64,000 nucleotides of DNA from GWE2-42-39 sp942493345 (GTDB taxonomy: Bacteria; Bacteroidota; Bacteroidia; Bacteroidales; Prolixibacteraceae). This document shows positions 52,151-60,083 of the stretch, piece after piece (position 1 is the stretch's first letter; the number at the start of each line of letters is the position of its first letter). The translations under genes and the position numbers were made by a program. The stretch covers positions 744,001 through 808,000 of the forward strand of contig OW818695.1 of the NCBI GenBank assembly GCA_942493345.1, given 5' to 3'. The notes under the pieces are model-generated. The model searched no databases. It was not told where the DNA came from and was given only the letters and a program-made list of their open reading frames with translations.

Positions 52151-52209
52151 GGAAGTTTTTTAACTTCCGAAAAGTAGCGATTGAAAATCGCTTCGCCTGA
52201 TTTATCAGG
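52151..52209. repeat. Three consecutive stem-loops (REP/MITE-like cluster)
   Basis: GGAAGTT/AACTTCC (52151-52168), AGCGATT/AATCGCT (52076-like arms at 52176-52192) and CCTGAT/ATCAGG (52196-52209) follow each other without gaps longer than eight bases. The cluster touches the stop codon of the next minus-strand gene. AGTCACAGTCACAGT relics and AAATATCGAACAAG lie beside it at 52070-52130. It looks like a small palindromic repeat unit, and its RNA could end the upstream transcript. Confidence 0.65.
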
Positions 52210-52211
52210 GT

Positions 52212-52712
52212 TCAGATAATCACAACCAGGAAAAGAATAATCAGGAACATCATGAAAAGCAATAATTGGTTGCGAACAAACAATCCCATCAGGAGCAGGA
52301 CTTCAATTTCTTCGTTGCAGGCAGTATATAGTTCAACCACTCCTTTGTCGTGGCTTATCAGTTCGTTGCTTTGATACGTGATAATTTCCGCTCCATTGAA
52401 TTTCCAGGACCAGCGCGACTGCCAGAAATTTTTTATTTCGAGTTCGAAGCGTTTGCCATTAATAATCACATCGCTTCGCGGATTGAACAAGTTGATCATG
52501 ATGCTGCCTAAAAGCATTTGATTGCCTGCATCGTAAATTTCGAGTTTGGAAAGAAAAAACTCACGGTTCAGCATGAAACGACGTCCGTTGATGGTCGCCT
52601 GTGCCCGGGCGCTGAAAAAACTATCCCATACAATACTCCCGACAGACTCCTGCCCACAGGTAAGGATAAGTTTATTTCCAAATAGGCTTTTCGACCAAAA
52701 TAACTGTTCCAT
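52212..52712 (-). CDS. Uncharacterised tail-anchored protein
   Basis: 166 residues from ATG 52712; the frame to 52769 adds a doubtful tail. The body has alternating strands (IVWDSFFSARAQATINGRRF, VIINGKRFELEIKNFW) that resemble the Tubby-like/LURP-one beta-barrel fold, followed by a single C-terminal helix FMMFLIILFLVVII. Stand-alone. I do not recognise the family with confidence. Confidence 0.65.
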   Translation of the reverse strand: MEQLFWSKSLFGNKLILTCGQESVGSIVWDSFFSARAQATINGRRFMLNREFFLSKLEIYDAGNQMLLGSIMINLFNPRSDVIINGKRFELEIKNFWQSRWSWKFNGAEIITYQSNELISHDKGVVELYTACNEEIEVLLLMGLFVRNQLLLFMMFLIILFLVVII

Positions 52713-52950
52713 GACGATCTTTTTTGGATGCTGCAAGTTATAAAAAAAGTTCCTCCGAAATAGAAACAAAAAACAGCTGTACCAAAAGATTTTTTATAGC
52801 TTAAAAATATTGCTGTCAGAACTACAGCAGTAATTGAGGAAAAGTCAGTAATGTATAGGAAATAATAATTTTAGAGTAAAAAAATTTATTTTTCTTGTTT
52901 TTTGGGATTAATAACGTAGATAATACGTAATATTGCAAAAAAATTTAACG

Positions 52951-53586
52951 ATGTCGCAAATAGTACCCAATTTATCGGTTGACTGTGCGGTTTTTGGTTT
53001 CGATCAGGATGGACTGAAACTGTTGTTGATACGGCGAGATAAAGAGCCGGCATTAAACAGTTGGTCGTTGCCTGGCGGGTACATTTATCTGGACGAGAAT
53101 CCGGATGATGCGGCAAAACGTTTGCTTGATGAGCTGACCGGGGTTCACGATCTGTTTCTTTCGCAAATTGCAGTTTTTGGAGAAGTGAACCGGTATCCGG
53201 CTGGAAGGGTTATTTCAACGGTGTATTGTGCGCTGGTACGGCCCGATGTTTTCGAATTAATGGCCGGTTCTCATGCCCGCGAAGTGGCCTGGCTACCTGT
53301 CGAAAGGCTGCCGGAACTCCCTTTCGATCATCCGGCAATGGTAAAAACATCGCTTCACTGGTTGCAGAAAGAAATATGGAACGAACCCATTGCGAACAAT
53401 CTTCTCTCTGAGAAATTTCCATTGAACCAACTTCATAGTTTATACGAAGCAATCATGGGAACAAAAATCGACAACCGGAATTTCAGAAAGAAAGTACTTA
53501 GCCTGGGGTTAATTATTCAACTGGAAGAGAAAACAAAAGGCGGTGTTCAACGGCCTGCATATTTATATTCATTCAGAATAAACTAA
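52951..53586 (+). CDS. NUDIX-like sugar-responsive transcriptional regulator
   Basis: 211 residues from ATG 52951. Residues 8-140 are a NUDIX fold (LLLIRRDKEPALNSWSLPGGYIYLDENPDDAAKRLLDELTG), but the REUXEE core reads RLLDELT, so hydrolase residues are partly lost. The last ~70 residues form a winged helix (FPLNQLHSLYEAIMGTKIDNRNFRKKVL). This matches NrtR/AraR-type regulators, in which the NUDIX domain senses a ligand. It is 57 bases upstream of an SDR and uxuA, so it probably controls hexuronate genes. Confidence 0.83.
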   Translation: MSQIVPNLSVDCAVFGFDQDGLKLLLIRRDKEPALNSWSLPGGYIYLDENPDDAAKRLLDELTGVHDLFLSQIAVFGEVNRYPAGRVISTVYCALVRPDVFELMAGSHAREVAWLPVERLPELPFDHPAMVKTSLHWLQKEIWNEPIANNLLSEKFPLNQLHSLYEAIMGTKIDNRNFRKKVLSLGLIIQLEEKTKGGVQRPAYLYSFRIN

Positions 53587-53643
53587 TTGTAATTTTTTTT
53601 GTTCTTTTTAAATAACGTACAATTTACGCATAAACTAAAAATC

Positions 53644-54447
53644 ATGTTCGAAATTAAAGGAAAAGTAGCAGTGGTTACCGGAGGAGGAGGAGTTCTCGGG
53701 GGAAGTATTTCGGAAAGCCTGTTAAAAGCGGGGGCGATCGTAATAATTTTAGATATCAGGGAAGAAAACCTGAGCAACCGGATCAACCAGTTACAGCAAC
53801 TGGGCCAGATTGAAGGTTTGGTTTGCAATGTGCTCGATATGGACAGTTTAAAATCGGTTCGCGAAAAAATAATGGAAAAACACGGACGGATTGATATTCT
53901 GATCAATGCCGCGGGTGGAAATATCCCGGGGGCAACACTGGCCGAAGACCAAACTATTTTTGATATGAAAATAGAGGATTTCAGCAAGGTGACCAACCTC
54001 AACCTGAACGGAACGGTTTATCCGACGCTTGTTTTTGGCGAAGCGATGGCAAAAAACAACTCGGGAAGTATTATCAATATTTCGTCGATGGCAACCTATT
54101 CGGCCATTACAAGGGTTCCGGGTTATTCGATAGCAAAAACCGGAGTGAATATTTTCACACAATGGATGGCCACGGAAATGGCACAGAAATTCAGCGAAAA
54201 AATTCGCGTCAATGCCATTGCACCGGGCTTTTTTATTGGCGACCAAAACCGGGCTGTGCTAATCAACCCCGATGGTTCGCTGACCGAACGAAGCAATAAA
54301 GTAATTGCAAAAACCCCGATGGGACGCTTTGGCGATATTACCGAACTAAACGGACTGGTGCAGTTTTTGTGTTCCGATGCAGCCAGTTTTATTACCGGTG
54401 CAATCATTCCGGTCGACGGTGGTTTCAGCGCATTCAGCGGCGTTTAA
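53644..54447 (+). CDS. SDR oxidoreductase, probable D-mannonate oxidoreductase
   Basis: 267 residues from ATG 53644. Classical SDR: VAVVTGGGGVLGGSI (NAD loop), NAAGGNIPG, ISSMATYSAITRVPGYSIAKTGV with Ser, Tyr and Lys, and the late IPVDGGFSAFSG. Location 11 bases before uxuA points to D-fructuronate/D-mannonate interconversion, as in SDR-type UxuB replacements; the substrate is inferred from context. Confidence 0.85.
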   Translation: MFEIKGKVAVVTGGGGVLGGSISESLLKAGAIVIILDIREENLSNRINQLQQLGQIEGLVCNVLDMDSLKSVREKIMEKHGRIDILINAAGGNIPGATLAEDQTIFDMKIEDFSKVTNLNLNGTVYPTLVFGEAMAKNNSGSIINISSMATYSAITRVPGYSIAKTGVNIFTQWMATEMAQKFSEKIRVNAIAPGFFIGDQNRAVLINPDGSLTERSNKVIAKTPMGRFGDITELNGLVQFLCSDAASFITGAIIPVDGGFSAFSGV

Positions 54448-54458
54448 TTTACAGAAAT

Positions 54459-55664
54459 ATGGCTTTGGAAAAAACATGGAGATGGTTCGGGTACAACGAT
54501 TCGGTTCAGTTATCCGACCTGCGGCAGATGGGAATTGAAGGCGTAGTTACCGCCTTGCACCATATTCCGAATGGTGAAGTGTGGACGGTTGACGAGATTA
54601 TGAAAGTGAAAACCGATATCGAAAATCACGGAATGCGTTGGAGCGTAGTAGAAAGTTTGCCTGTTTCGGAAGGGATAAAAATTCACTCGGCCGATTACGA
54701 CCGCCTGATTGTAAATTACCGGCAATCGCTTCGAAACCTTGGACAGTGCGGCATCGACACGGTTTGCTACAATTTTATGCCGGTGCTCGACTGGGCGCGT
54801 ACCGATCTTCAGTTTAAACTCCCGAATGGTGGCGAATCGATGTATTTCGATTACCCGACTTTCGCCGCTTTCGATATTTTTATCCTGAAACGGCCCGATG
54901 CACAAAAAGATTATCCGGATTGGATGGTGCAAAAAGCAGAAGCGGTTTTTAGCAAGATGAGCGAAGCCGAAGCTGAAAAACTGGCCCACAATATTATTGT
55001 GGTTACACAAGGTTTTATCAATGGAACTGTGGGCGATGTGGCCGATTACAAAACGATTTTCCTCGGATTTCTTCAAAACTATTCGGAGATCGACAGAGAC
55101 GGACTGAGGAAAAACCTGTCTGCATTTTTAAACGATGTTGTTCCGGTTGCCGAAGAAGCAGGTATCAACCTGTGCATTCATCCCGACGACCCGCCATATC
55201 CGGTACTTGGATTGCCCCGCATTGCCGGGACTATTGAGGATTTTAAATGGATTACCGAACAAAACAAGTCGCTTCGGAACGGAATTACATTTTGCTCGGG
55301 GTCGCTTTCGGCAAGAGCCGATAACGATTTGGTTGACTTCGTTCACCAACTGGGCGACCGCATCCATTTCATTCACCTTCGGAATACGCAAATGCTGGAA
55401 GACGGTAGTTTTTACGAATCGGGACACCTGAAAGGAAGTGTCGATATGTACGAACTGGTAAAAGCCTTGCTCGAAGAACAACATCGCCGAAAAGCAGAGG
55501 GGCGGAGCGACTACCGCATGCCAATGCGTCCTGACCACGGGATAAAAATACTGACCGATTACCAGCGACAGGCAAATCCGGGTTATCCGCTTACCGGCCG
55601 TTTAAAAGGGCTGGCTGAAATTACAGGTCTTGAAATGGGAATTGAAAGGGCTTTATTTCACTGA
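54459..55664 (+). CDS. uxuA: Mannonate dehydratase
   Basis: 401 residues from ATG 54459. UxuA signatures: WRWFGYNDSVQLSDLRQMGIEGVV opens the barrel, GMRWSVVESLPVSEGIK, YNFMPVLDWARTD, NLCIHPDDPPYPVLGLPRI, TFCSGSLSAR and HFIHLRNTQ, RPDHG near the end (metal-binding). It turns D-mannonate into 2-keto-3-deoxygluconate, the third step of glucuronate breakdown. Together with the regulator and the SDR it forms a compact hexuronate operon. Confidence 0.95.
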   Translation: MALEKTWRWFGYNDSVQLSDLRQMGIEGVVTALHHIPNGEVWTVDEIMKVKTDIENHGMRWSVVESLPVSEGIKIHSADYDRLIVNYRQSLRNLGQCGIDTVCYNFMPVLDWARTDLQFKLPNGGESMYFDYPTFAAFDIFILKRPDAQKDYPDWMVQKAEAVFSKMSEAEAEKLAHNIIVVTQGFINGTVGDVADYKTIFLGFLQNYSEIDRDGLRKNLSAFLNDVVPVAEEAGINLCIHPDDPPYPVLGLPRIAGTIEDFKWITEQNKSLRNGITFCSGSLSARADNDLVDFVHQLGDRIHFIHLRNTQMLEDGSFYESGHLKGSVDMYELVKALLEEQHRRKAEGRSDYRMPMRPDHGIKILTDYQRQANPGYPLTGRLKGLAEITGLEMGIERALFH

Positions 55665-55673
55665 TTGGTCTAT

Positions 55674-55735
55674 TCCTAAAATATGGCTACATGCTAAACT
55701 TGAATTTAGATTCGGAGCAAAGCCATATTTTAGGA
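55674..55735 (+). terminator. Large hairpin after uxuA
   Basis: TCCTAAAATATGGCT at 55674-55688 is perfectly inverted at 55721-55735 (15 bp). Within the loop CTAAA and TTTAG pair again. No T-run follows, so it may act as an mRNA 3'-end stabiliser or a transposon-derived palindrome, or end transcription with help. Confidence 0.6.
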
Positions 55736-55779
55736 CAGGCAAAAACTTGCGTAGAAGCGCTTGATGGTGTGCTGCTTTA

Positions 55780-55935
55780 ACACGGTTTATCGGTCACGGG
55801 CATTGTAAACGTGATAAACTTCGAGGAACACTCTTTTACATATTGCTCATCGTATTGAAAGACAAAATTGCCATCATTGGTTTCCATTACAATCCCGTCC
55901 AAACGATCTTTATAATATACACTACCTCTTCTCAT
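55780..55935 (-). pseudogene. hipA remnant (N-terminal fragment)
   Basis: From ATG 55935 the minus-strand frame gives 51 residues, MRRGSVYYKDRLDGIVMETN then FVFQYDEQYVKE and FITFTMPVTDKP, before a TAA. That is the N-terminal 'Couple_hipA' segment of HipA-type kinases; the ~300-residue kinase domain is gone. The ATG overlaps the stop of the hipB-like frame (ATGA), the usual hipBA arrangement, confirming the identity. Confidence 0.78.
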
Positions 55936-56135
55936 TCAGCGATTTCTTTACTATTCACAGGAGCTAATTCATGACCAAACATATTCAACACAAGGTTTAC
56001 TTTATCCATGTTCAAATTTGCTTTACCCTGCTCAATTTTGCGTATTACGGTTAATGTAACTCCCGCCCGTTCTGCAAATTCTGTGTTGTCAAGCCGAAAT
56101 GCAGCATGAGCGGAAAGATGCCCACCGAAAACCAC
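55932..56135 (-). pseudogene. hipB-like HTH fragment
   Basis: 67 codons from a GTG. The C-terminal ~50 residues (EFAERAGVTLTVIRKIEQGKAN, then LVLNMFGHELAPV) are a clear XRE helix-turn-helix of the HipB type, but the first ~16 residues (VFGGHLSAHAAFRLDN) do not match and replace helix 1. It is most simply a truncated antitoxin whose 5' end was lost when neighbouring DNA was inserted. Confidence 0.7.
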
Positions 56136-56198
56136 CGCTGCCGCGCTTGCCGGGTAGCTGAAGTTAGCGGTTAGCCCTTTATTTTTCTTTTTTTCGAT

Positions 56199-57095
56199 CT
56201 ATAAAAATTTCCAAATGTCTTCAATCAGTAAATTGTCAAAGGTTTTTATGTGGTCTTTTAAGATATTTTCCGTTTTCATATTTGGTCTGATGTCACAGTA
56301 ATAAACACCATCAAGAGGGTTGAGTTTTACTGTATATCCTTTAAAATGTCCGGGTAAGAATGTTGCATTTATGCCATATTCATTTTCTCGTCTTGTGTTT
56401 TTTCTTTGAACGTCATTTAAAAAAATTGCTATGTGTGGTGTAGCTTTTTCTAATAATTTGTTATACAAGAATTTGTCAATGAAAATCTTGTCTATTCTGT
56501 CTTTACTCGATGTTTTAATAGATCCAATTAGTTTTATGTCATACTGCTTCTCAATTATAAGGTCATGCTGATAGCTCATATTAAATGTAGGTTCACCGTC
56601 AACGATTACAGGAACTTGAATTGTTCCAGATTTACAGTCAATACCAATTTCGCGTATAATCAATCGAATGAAATGTTCAAACAAATCACCGTTTAGCTTT
56701 CTGGCAGTATTTGATTGTCCTGCTGGTAATCCATCTAAGGCAGAGCCAATAGACTGCTGAATGGTGTATGTAGCGTTATTTATTATATTACGAACGGGTT
56801 CATCATTTTTGTTAACCGTTTTAATTGTTCTTAATACTTTCAAAAACTCATTTGATGCTTTAGCAAATTCCTTTGCATCAAACATTAAGTTTGAATTTAT
56901 TGGTCGTGTGATTTGAAAATTCCCTTCTTTCTTATATTGATAAAAACGATAGTGGTTTTCGTTTTGGGAAATGATGATTGCCTGCAAGTTATCACTGATG
57001 TATCTCAAATATTCATCGCAAAATGAAATGTATGCTTTAAGGTCTGTGAAGTTGCTTTTATCCTTTGCTTTATTAACAATCTTGTGTAAATTCAT
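56199..57095 (-). CDS. Type II restriction endonuclease (cognate of the adjacent methyltransferase)
   Basis: 298 residues. Start overlaps the methyltransferase stop by four bases (ATGA). No catalogue family was recognised with certainty, but YQHDLIIEKQYDIKLIGSIKTSSKDRID carries an Asp followed 15-20 residues later by (S/E)xK, as in PD-(D/E)xK nucleases, and KTSSKDR resembles the catalytic strand of several type II enzymes. AT-rich codon use differs from the flanking genes. With the methyltransferase and controller gene upstream it completes an R-M operon. Confidence 0.75.
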   Translation of the reverse strand: MNLHKIVNKAKDKSNFTDLKAYISFCDEYLRYISDNLQAIIISQNENHYRFYQYKKEGNFQITRPINSNLMFDAKEFAKASNEFLKVLRTIKTVNKNDEPVRNIINNATYTIQQSIGSALDGLPAGQSNTARKLNGDLFEHFIRLIIREIGIDCKSGTIQVPVIVDGEPTFNMSYQHDLIIEKQYDIKLIGSIKTSSKDRIDKIFIDKFLYNKLLEKATPHIAIFLNDVQRKNTRRENEYGINATFLPGHFKGYTVKLNPLDGVYYCDIRPNMKTENILKDHIKTFDNLLIEDIWKFL

Positions 57096-58072
57096 CGTAT
57101 TGAGTTTCTCCTTTTTTGGTTTTCAAAATCGTATTTAATCCACTTTTCAATTCCCCATTCTTCGACAAGTTCGATGCGGTTCGCAGCCCAATCCAAGTAT
57201 TCAAGAGATAAGTCGCAAGCCATCCATTTTCGTTTAAGTTGTTCCGCACATACTGGAGTAGTACCTGAACCACAGAATGGATCAATAATAGTATCTCCAA
57301 TATTTGATGATGCCAAAATAAGTTTCCGTAATAGTTCTTCAGGCTTTTGCGTTGGATGAGGGGTCTTTTCGTGCATCCCATTACAAGTAGTTGGTACTTC
57401 AATAATATCCTGCGGTATTTCCAATACATCTTTAGGTTTTGCCCCAAGTGGATTTGGCTCCCAAATATTATTGCCATTTTTACCATTACTATATTGGCTT
57501 GTTTCAGCTTGTGGATGGCTTGGATATTTTAAGGTGTGGTCACTATAAGGAATCCTAATAGTATCAATGTTAAAAGTGAAATTTTTCGTTTTTCTTAAAT
57601 GCATGATACTTTCATGGCTTCTTCCCCAGTCTGACCCAAGATTAGCTTTGTTTTTGTAATTCCAAATTATCCAACGGCATGACTTAAACAGTTTTGATGC
57701 AGGGTGTTTTATGTCTGCAAGTATTTCGGAAAAGCCACATATAAACAAAGTTCCTGAAGGCTTTAAAACTCTCGCAGATTGTTCAATCCATTTCATAGAA
57801 AACTTTATATACTCTTCTTGGCTTTCAAATGTATCCCAATCGGCTTTTTTAATATTGTATGGAGGGTCCGCAAAAACCAAATCGACACTTTCATCTGGTA
57901 AAGTCTTTAACCATTCTATACTATCACCTTGCCAGAGCTGTCCATTGGGATGTTGATAAATTTTCTTCGGAGAAAAATTATTTTCAAAATTATTTTCAAT
58001 TCGCTCTCCTTTTAATAAAACTTCACCAAAAAAAGTTGGTAATTCTTTATTTCTTGTCATAGTCATTCCCAT
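57092..58072 (-). CDS. Type II DNA methyltransferase (N4-cytosine or N6-adenine, beta class)
   Basis: 326 residues from ATG 58072 (58066 and 58060 also fit). The catalytic motif IV DPPYN lies near residue 71 and the SAM-binding motif I DPFCGSGTTP near residue 267, so the order is IV then I, i.e. beta class; a TQKPEELL motif X precedes. It would modify the recognition site to protect the host. It overlaps the controller gene by 26 bases. The recognition sequence cannot be read from the protein. Confidence 0.9.
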   Translation of the reverse strand: MGMTMTRNKELPTFFGEVLLKGERIENNFENNFSPKKIYQHPNGQLWQGDSIEWLKTLPDESVDLVFADPPYNIKKADWDTFESQEEYIKFSMKWIEQSARVLKPSGTLFICGFSEILADIKHPASKLFKSCRWIIWNYKNKANLGSDWGRSHESIMHLRKTKNFTFNIDTIRIPYSDHTLKYPSHPQAETSQYSNGKNGNNIWEPNPLGAKPKDVLEIPQDIIEVPTTCNGMHEKTPHPTQKPEELLRKLILASSNIGDTIIDPFCGSGTTPVCAEQLKRKWMACDLSLEYLDWAANRIELVEEWGIEKWIKYDFENQKRRNSIR

Positions 58073-58388
58073 TGTGTAAAGTTTTTAAGTAAGACACTTT
58101 TTCTTCTGCGACTCTTAAAATACTCAGGTCGCCTTCTTCGTCCAAAACTTTGTAAGCGATTTGGTCACTCAAAAACTCAACAAGCAATTCTCTTTCATTT
58201 ATATTGAAATAAGAAGCTATACTTTTGATTAACTGCCTTGTCGGTTGTCTTTGGTTTCTCTCAATTTTTGCAAGAAGTGAAGAATCAATTTTAAGATTTG
58301 ATGCAACTTCTCTTAATGTCAATCCGGCAGTTTCTCTCATGTTTCTGAGATGTTCTCCAAAATTTGTATGAATTTTCACTATCTCCAT
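58047..58388 (-). CDS. XRE-family controller (C) protein of the R-M operon
   Basis: 113 residues. An N-terminal helix-turn-helix (FGEHLRNMRETAGLTLREVASNLKIDSSLLAKIERNQRQP) is followed by a ~45-residue tail, longer than minimal C proteins. As first gene of the operon, with paired 17-bp operators directly upstream, it is expected to time expression of methyltransferase and nuclease by auto-regulation. Confidence 0.87.
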   Translation of the reverse strand: MEIVKIHTNFGEHLRNMRETAGLTLREVASNLKIDSSLLAKIERNQRQPTRQLIKSIASYFNINERELLVEFLSDQIAYKVLDEEGDLSILRVAEEKVSYLKTLHNGNDYDKK

Positions 58389-58390
58389 TT

Positions 58391-58407
58391 AGGACTTATT
58401 TTGTCCA
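58391..58407 (-). promoter_or_regulatory. Operator 1 of the R-M controller
   Basis: AGGACTTATTTTGTCCA contains the inverted pair GGAC/GTCC with a seven-base spacer. It ends three bases before the controller ATG and overlaps the -7 box, so binding here would block transcription. Confidence 0.72.
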
Positions 58408-58437
58408 AAAGTAATCACATTTTATTAAATGGACAAA
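58406..58437 (-). promoter_or_regulatory. Promoter of the R-M operon
   Basis: On the minus strand TTTG (58437-58434) and TACTTTTG (58413-58406) fit the Bacteroidota TTTG / TAnnTTTG boxes with a 20-base spacer. The -33 box is inside operator 2 and the -7 box touches operator 1. Transcription would begin about ten bases before the ATG, so the mRNA leader is very short. Confidence 0.7.
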
Positions 58438-58446
58438 TTGTGTCCA
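58430..58446 (-). promoter_or_regulatory. Operator 2 of the R-M controller
   Basis: TGGACAAATTGTGTCCA is a 17-bp palindrome of the same GGACA/TGTCC form as operator 1, with centres 39 bp apart (nearly four helix turns). It overlaps the -33 box. Binding to both sites by a dimer pair would give a repression or activation switch as known for C proteins. Confidence 0.75.
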
Positions 58447-58752
58447 CGAAACTTTTTCACAATTTATTAAATCATTTGTCTTATTTTCTGATCTGTCATT
58501 AGGTGTACGCAGCCGATTTGGGTTACCGCTAACGCAAGGAGGATACACGATCGGGCGGGCCTTGCAGCATATTTCAATCATCTTACAAAGAAACTCCATC
58601 ATCTAACGAACAATATCTTTCGTATAACGGGCTCTCGCTGTCGTTTAACCGGGGATTTCCATTGCGGGAAGCGAACTGCGGAAAGCCGAAGTCCATTTGT
58701 AAAAGAGGATTTCAGGAAGCCCCCCCAATAACAAAAATAAGAGAACCTCAAC
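58447..58752. other. Gene-free border region between the R-M operon and the tandem repeat
   Basis: 306 bases without a convincing frame. Short motifs such as GGTTACCGCTAACGC and CGTATAACGGGC resemble core sites of integration elements, and a G+C-richer patch at 58505-58560 stands out from the AT-rich R-M genes. Probably a junction of inserted and resident DNA; no direct repeat matching the other border at 56140-56190 could be fixed by eye. Confidence 0.45.
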
Positions 58753-58920
58753 TCACTGCAAAACGAACATAAGTCACCGCAAAGAGACTTTCATCCACTG
58801 GAAATCAACGATTATTCACCGTAAAATGACATTAATTCACTGCAAATTGTCTTCTACCCAATAAAAGATGACATCTATTCATCGCAAACAAACATCTAAA
58901 CACATCAAGTTGACATAAGA
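58753..58920. repeat. Decayed tandem repeat, eight units of exactly 21 bp
   Basis: Unit starts at 58753, 58774, 58795, 58816, 58837, 58858, 58879 and 58900. The consensus is TCACTGCAAAATGACATTAAT with 5-8 changes per unit, no length changes. In the frame of the unit start it reads as heptapeptides of the form S-(L/P)-Q-x-D-(I/F)-(N/Y/H), broken by stops in units 4 and 7. It lies between the R-M island and rlmN. Confidence 0.85.
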
Positions 58921-58946
58921 CATCAAGAGAATATCGGAATACAAAA

Positions 58947-59966
58947 CTATTTCACCAGTTCTTTGGTCGAAAGCAATCCGCAGGCGGCATAAATATCCTG
59001 TCCGCGACTGGCGCGAATGGTGGTGAGAATGCCCTTTTCGTTCAGCAAATCTTTAAAATCCTGGAGCGTTTTTTCGTCGGTTCCTTCGAGTGGCGTGCCT
59101 GGTATCGGGTGGAAGCGGATGAGGTTGATGCGGCACTTCAGTTGGTTGAGCAAACGCGCCAGTTCCCGCACATGCCGGGGCGTGTCGTTCAACCCTTTGA
59201 ATACAATGTATTCGAACGAAACACGGCGCTGGCGGCCAAAGTCCCAACTGCGGATTTCATTTACCACTTCTTCGATGGAATACACCAGTTGCACCGGCAT
59301 CAACTTGCGGCGCTCATCATCGAACGGCGTGTGCATACTTACCGCCAGGTGCGCCTCGCTGGTTTCCAGAAATTTCAGCATGGCCGGCACAATGCCAATG
59401 GTCGACACGGTGATGCGGCGCGGGCTCATGGCGTATCCCCATTCCGAAGTCAATATTTCAAGGCTTTTCAACACTTCGTCGAGGTTATCGAATGGCTCGC
59501 CCATGCCCATGTACACAATGTTGCTCACTTCGCGAAACTCATCGATGCTGCGAATTTGGTTGACTATTTCGCCGGCCGTCAGTTGTCCCTGGAAACCTTG
59601 TTTGCCGGTCATACAAAACAGGCAACCCATTTTGCAACCCACCTGCGACGACACGCAAACCGTTTTCCTGTCGCGGTCGGGGATCATCGCTGTTTCAATG
59701 AATTTTCCGTGGATAGTGGGGAACAAATATTTTTTTGTGCCATCGATACTTTCCTGAACTTTAGTGAACCCAATCAGTCCAACTTCGTAGTTTTCGCTTA
59801 AAATTTCCCTGTTTTTTTTCGAAAGATTGGTCATTCCTTCAATCAAAGAAACCTCTTTTTTGTACAGCCACTCAGCAATTTGCTTCCCGGTAAATTTCGG
59901 GAATCCAAGTTCCAAGGCAAGGACTGTCAGTTCATTCAGCGTTTTTCCAAAAAGTGGATTTTTCAC
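58947..59966 (-). CDS. rlmN: 23S rRNA (adenine2503-C2)-methyltransferase
   Basis: 339 residues from a GTG at 59966 (KNPLFGKTLNELTVLALELG aligns with the known start of the family); the ATG at 60008 would add 14 unlikely residues. Radical-SAM cluster motif GCKMGCLFCMTG with three Cys, then GMGEPFDNLDEV, RRITVSTIGIVPAM, LAVSMHTPFDDERRKLMPV and the C-terminal GTDEKTLQDF with a Cys in YAACGLLSTK. It methylates A2503 of 23S rRNA and A37 of some tRNAs. Confidence 0.93.
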   Translation of the reverse strand: MKNPLFGKTLNELTVLALELGFPKFTGKQIAEWLYKKEVSLIEGMTNLSKKNREILSENYEVGLIGFTKVQESIDGTKKYLFPTIHGKFIETAMIPDRDRKTVCVSSQVGCKMGCLFCMTGKQGFQGQLTAGEIVNQIRSIDEFREVSNIVYMGMGEPFDNLDEVLKSLEILTSEWGYAMSPRRITVSTIGIVPAMLKFLETSEAHLAVSMHTPFDDERRKLMPVQLVYSIEEVVNEIRSWDFGRQRRVSFEYIVFKGLNDTPRHVRELARLLNQLKCRINLIRFHPIPGTPLEGTDEKTLQDFKDLLNEKGILTTIRASRGQDIYAACGLLSTKELVK

Positions 59967-60083
59967 AAGTATGATTTTTTCAAGATAAATTTGGGAACAA
60001 AAATACAAAACTATGTCTTTGGGTACGTTTCTCCGACGAAGATTGTCAGGTCAAAGGAGCAATAGCTTCCGGGAAACGCCCTT

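Noticed and set aside
58500..58640. attC-like sites suggesting an integron cassette array
   Set aside because: TAACGC/GTTACC pieces occur, but no pair with the right spacing and pairing could be fixed, and no integrase gene is in the window.
58753..58920. 21-bp repeats as a CRISPR array
   Set aside because: The units are contiguous with no spacers; this is a tandem repeat.
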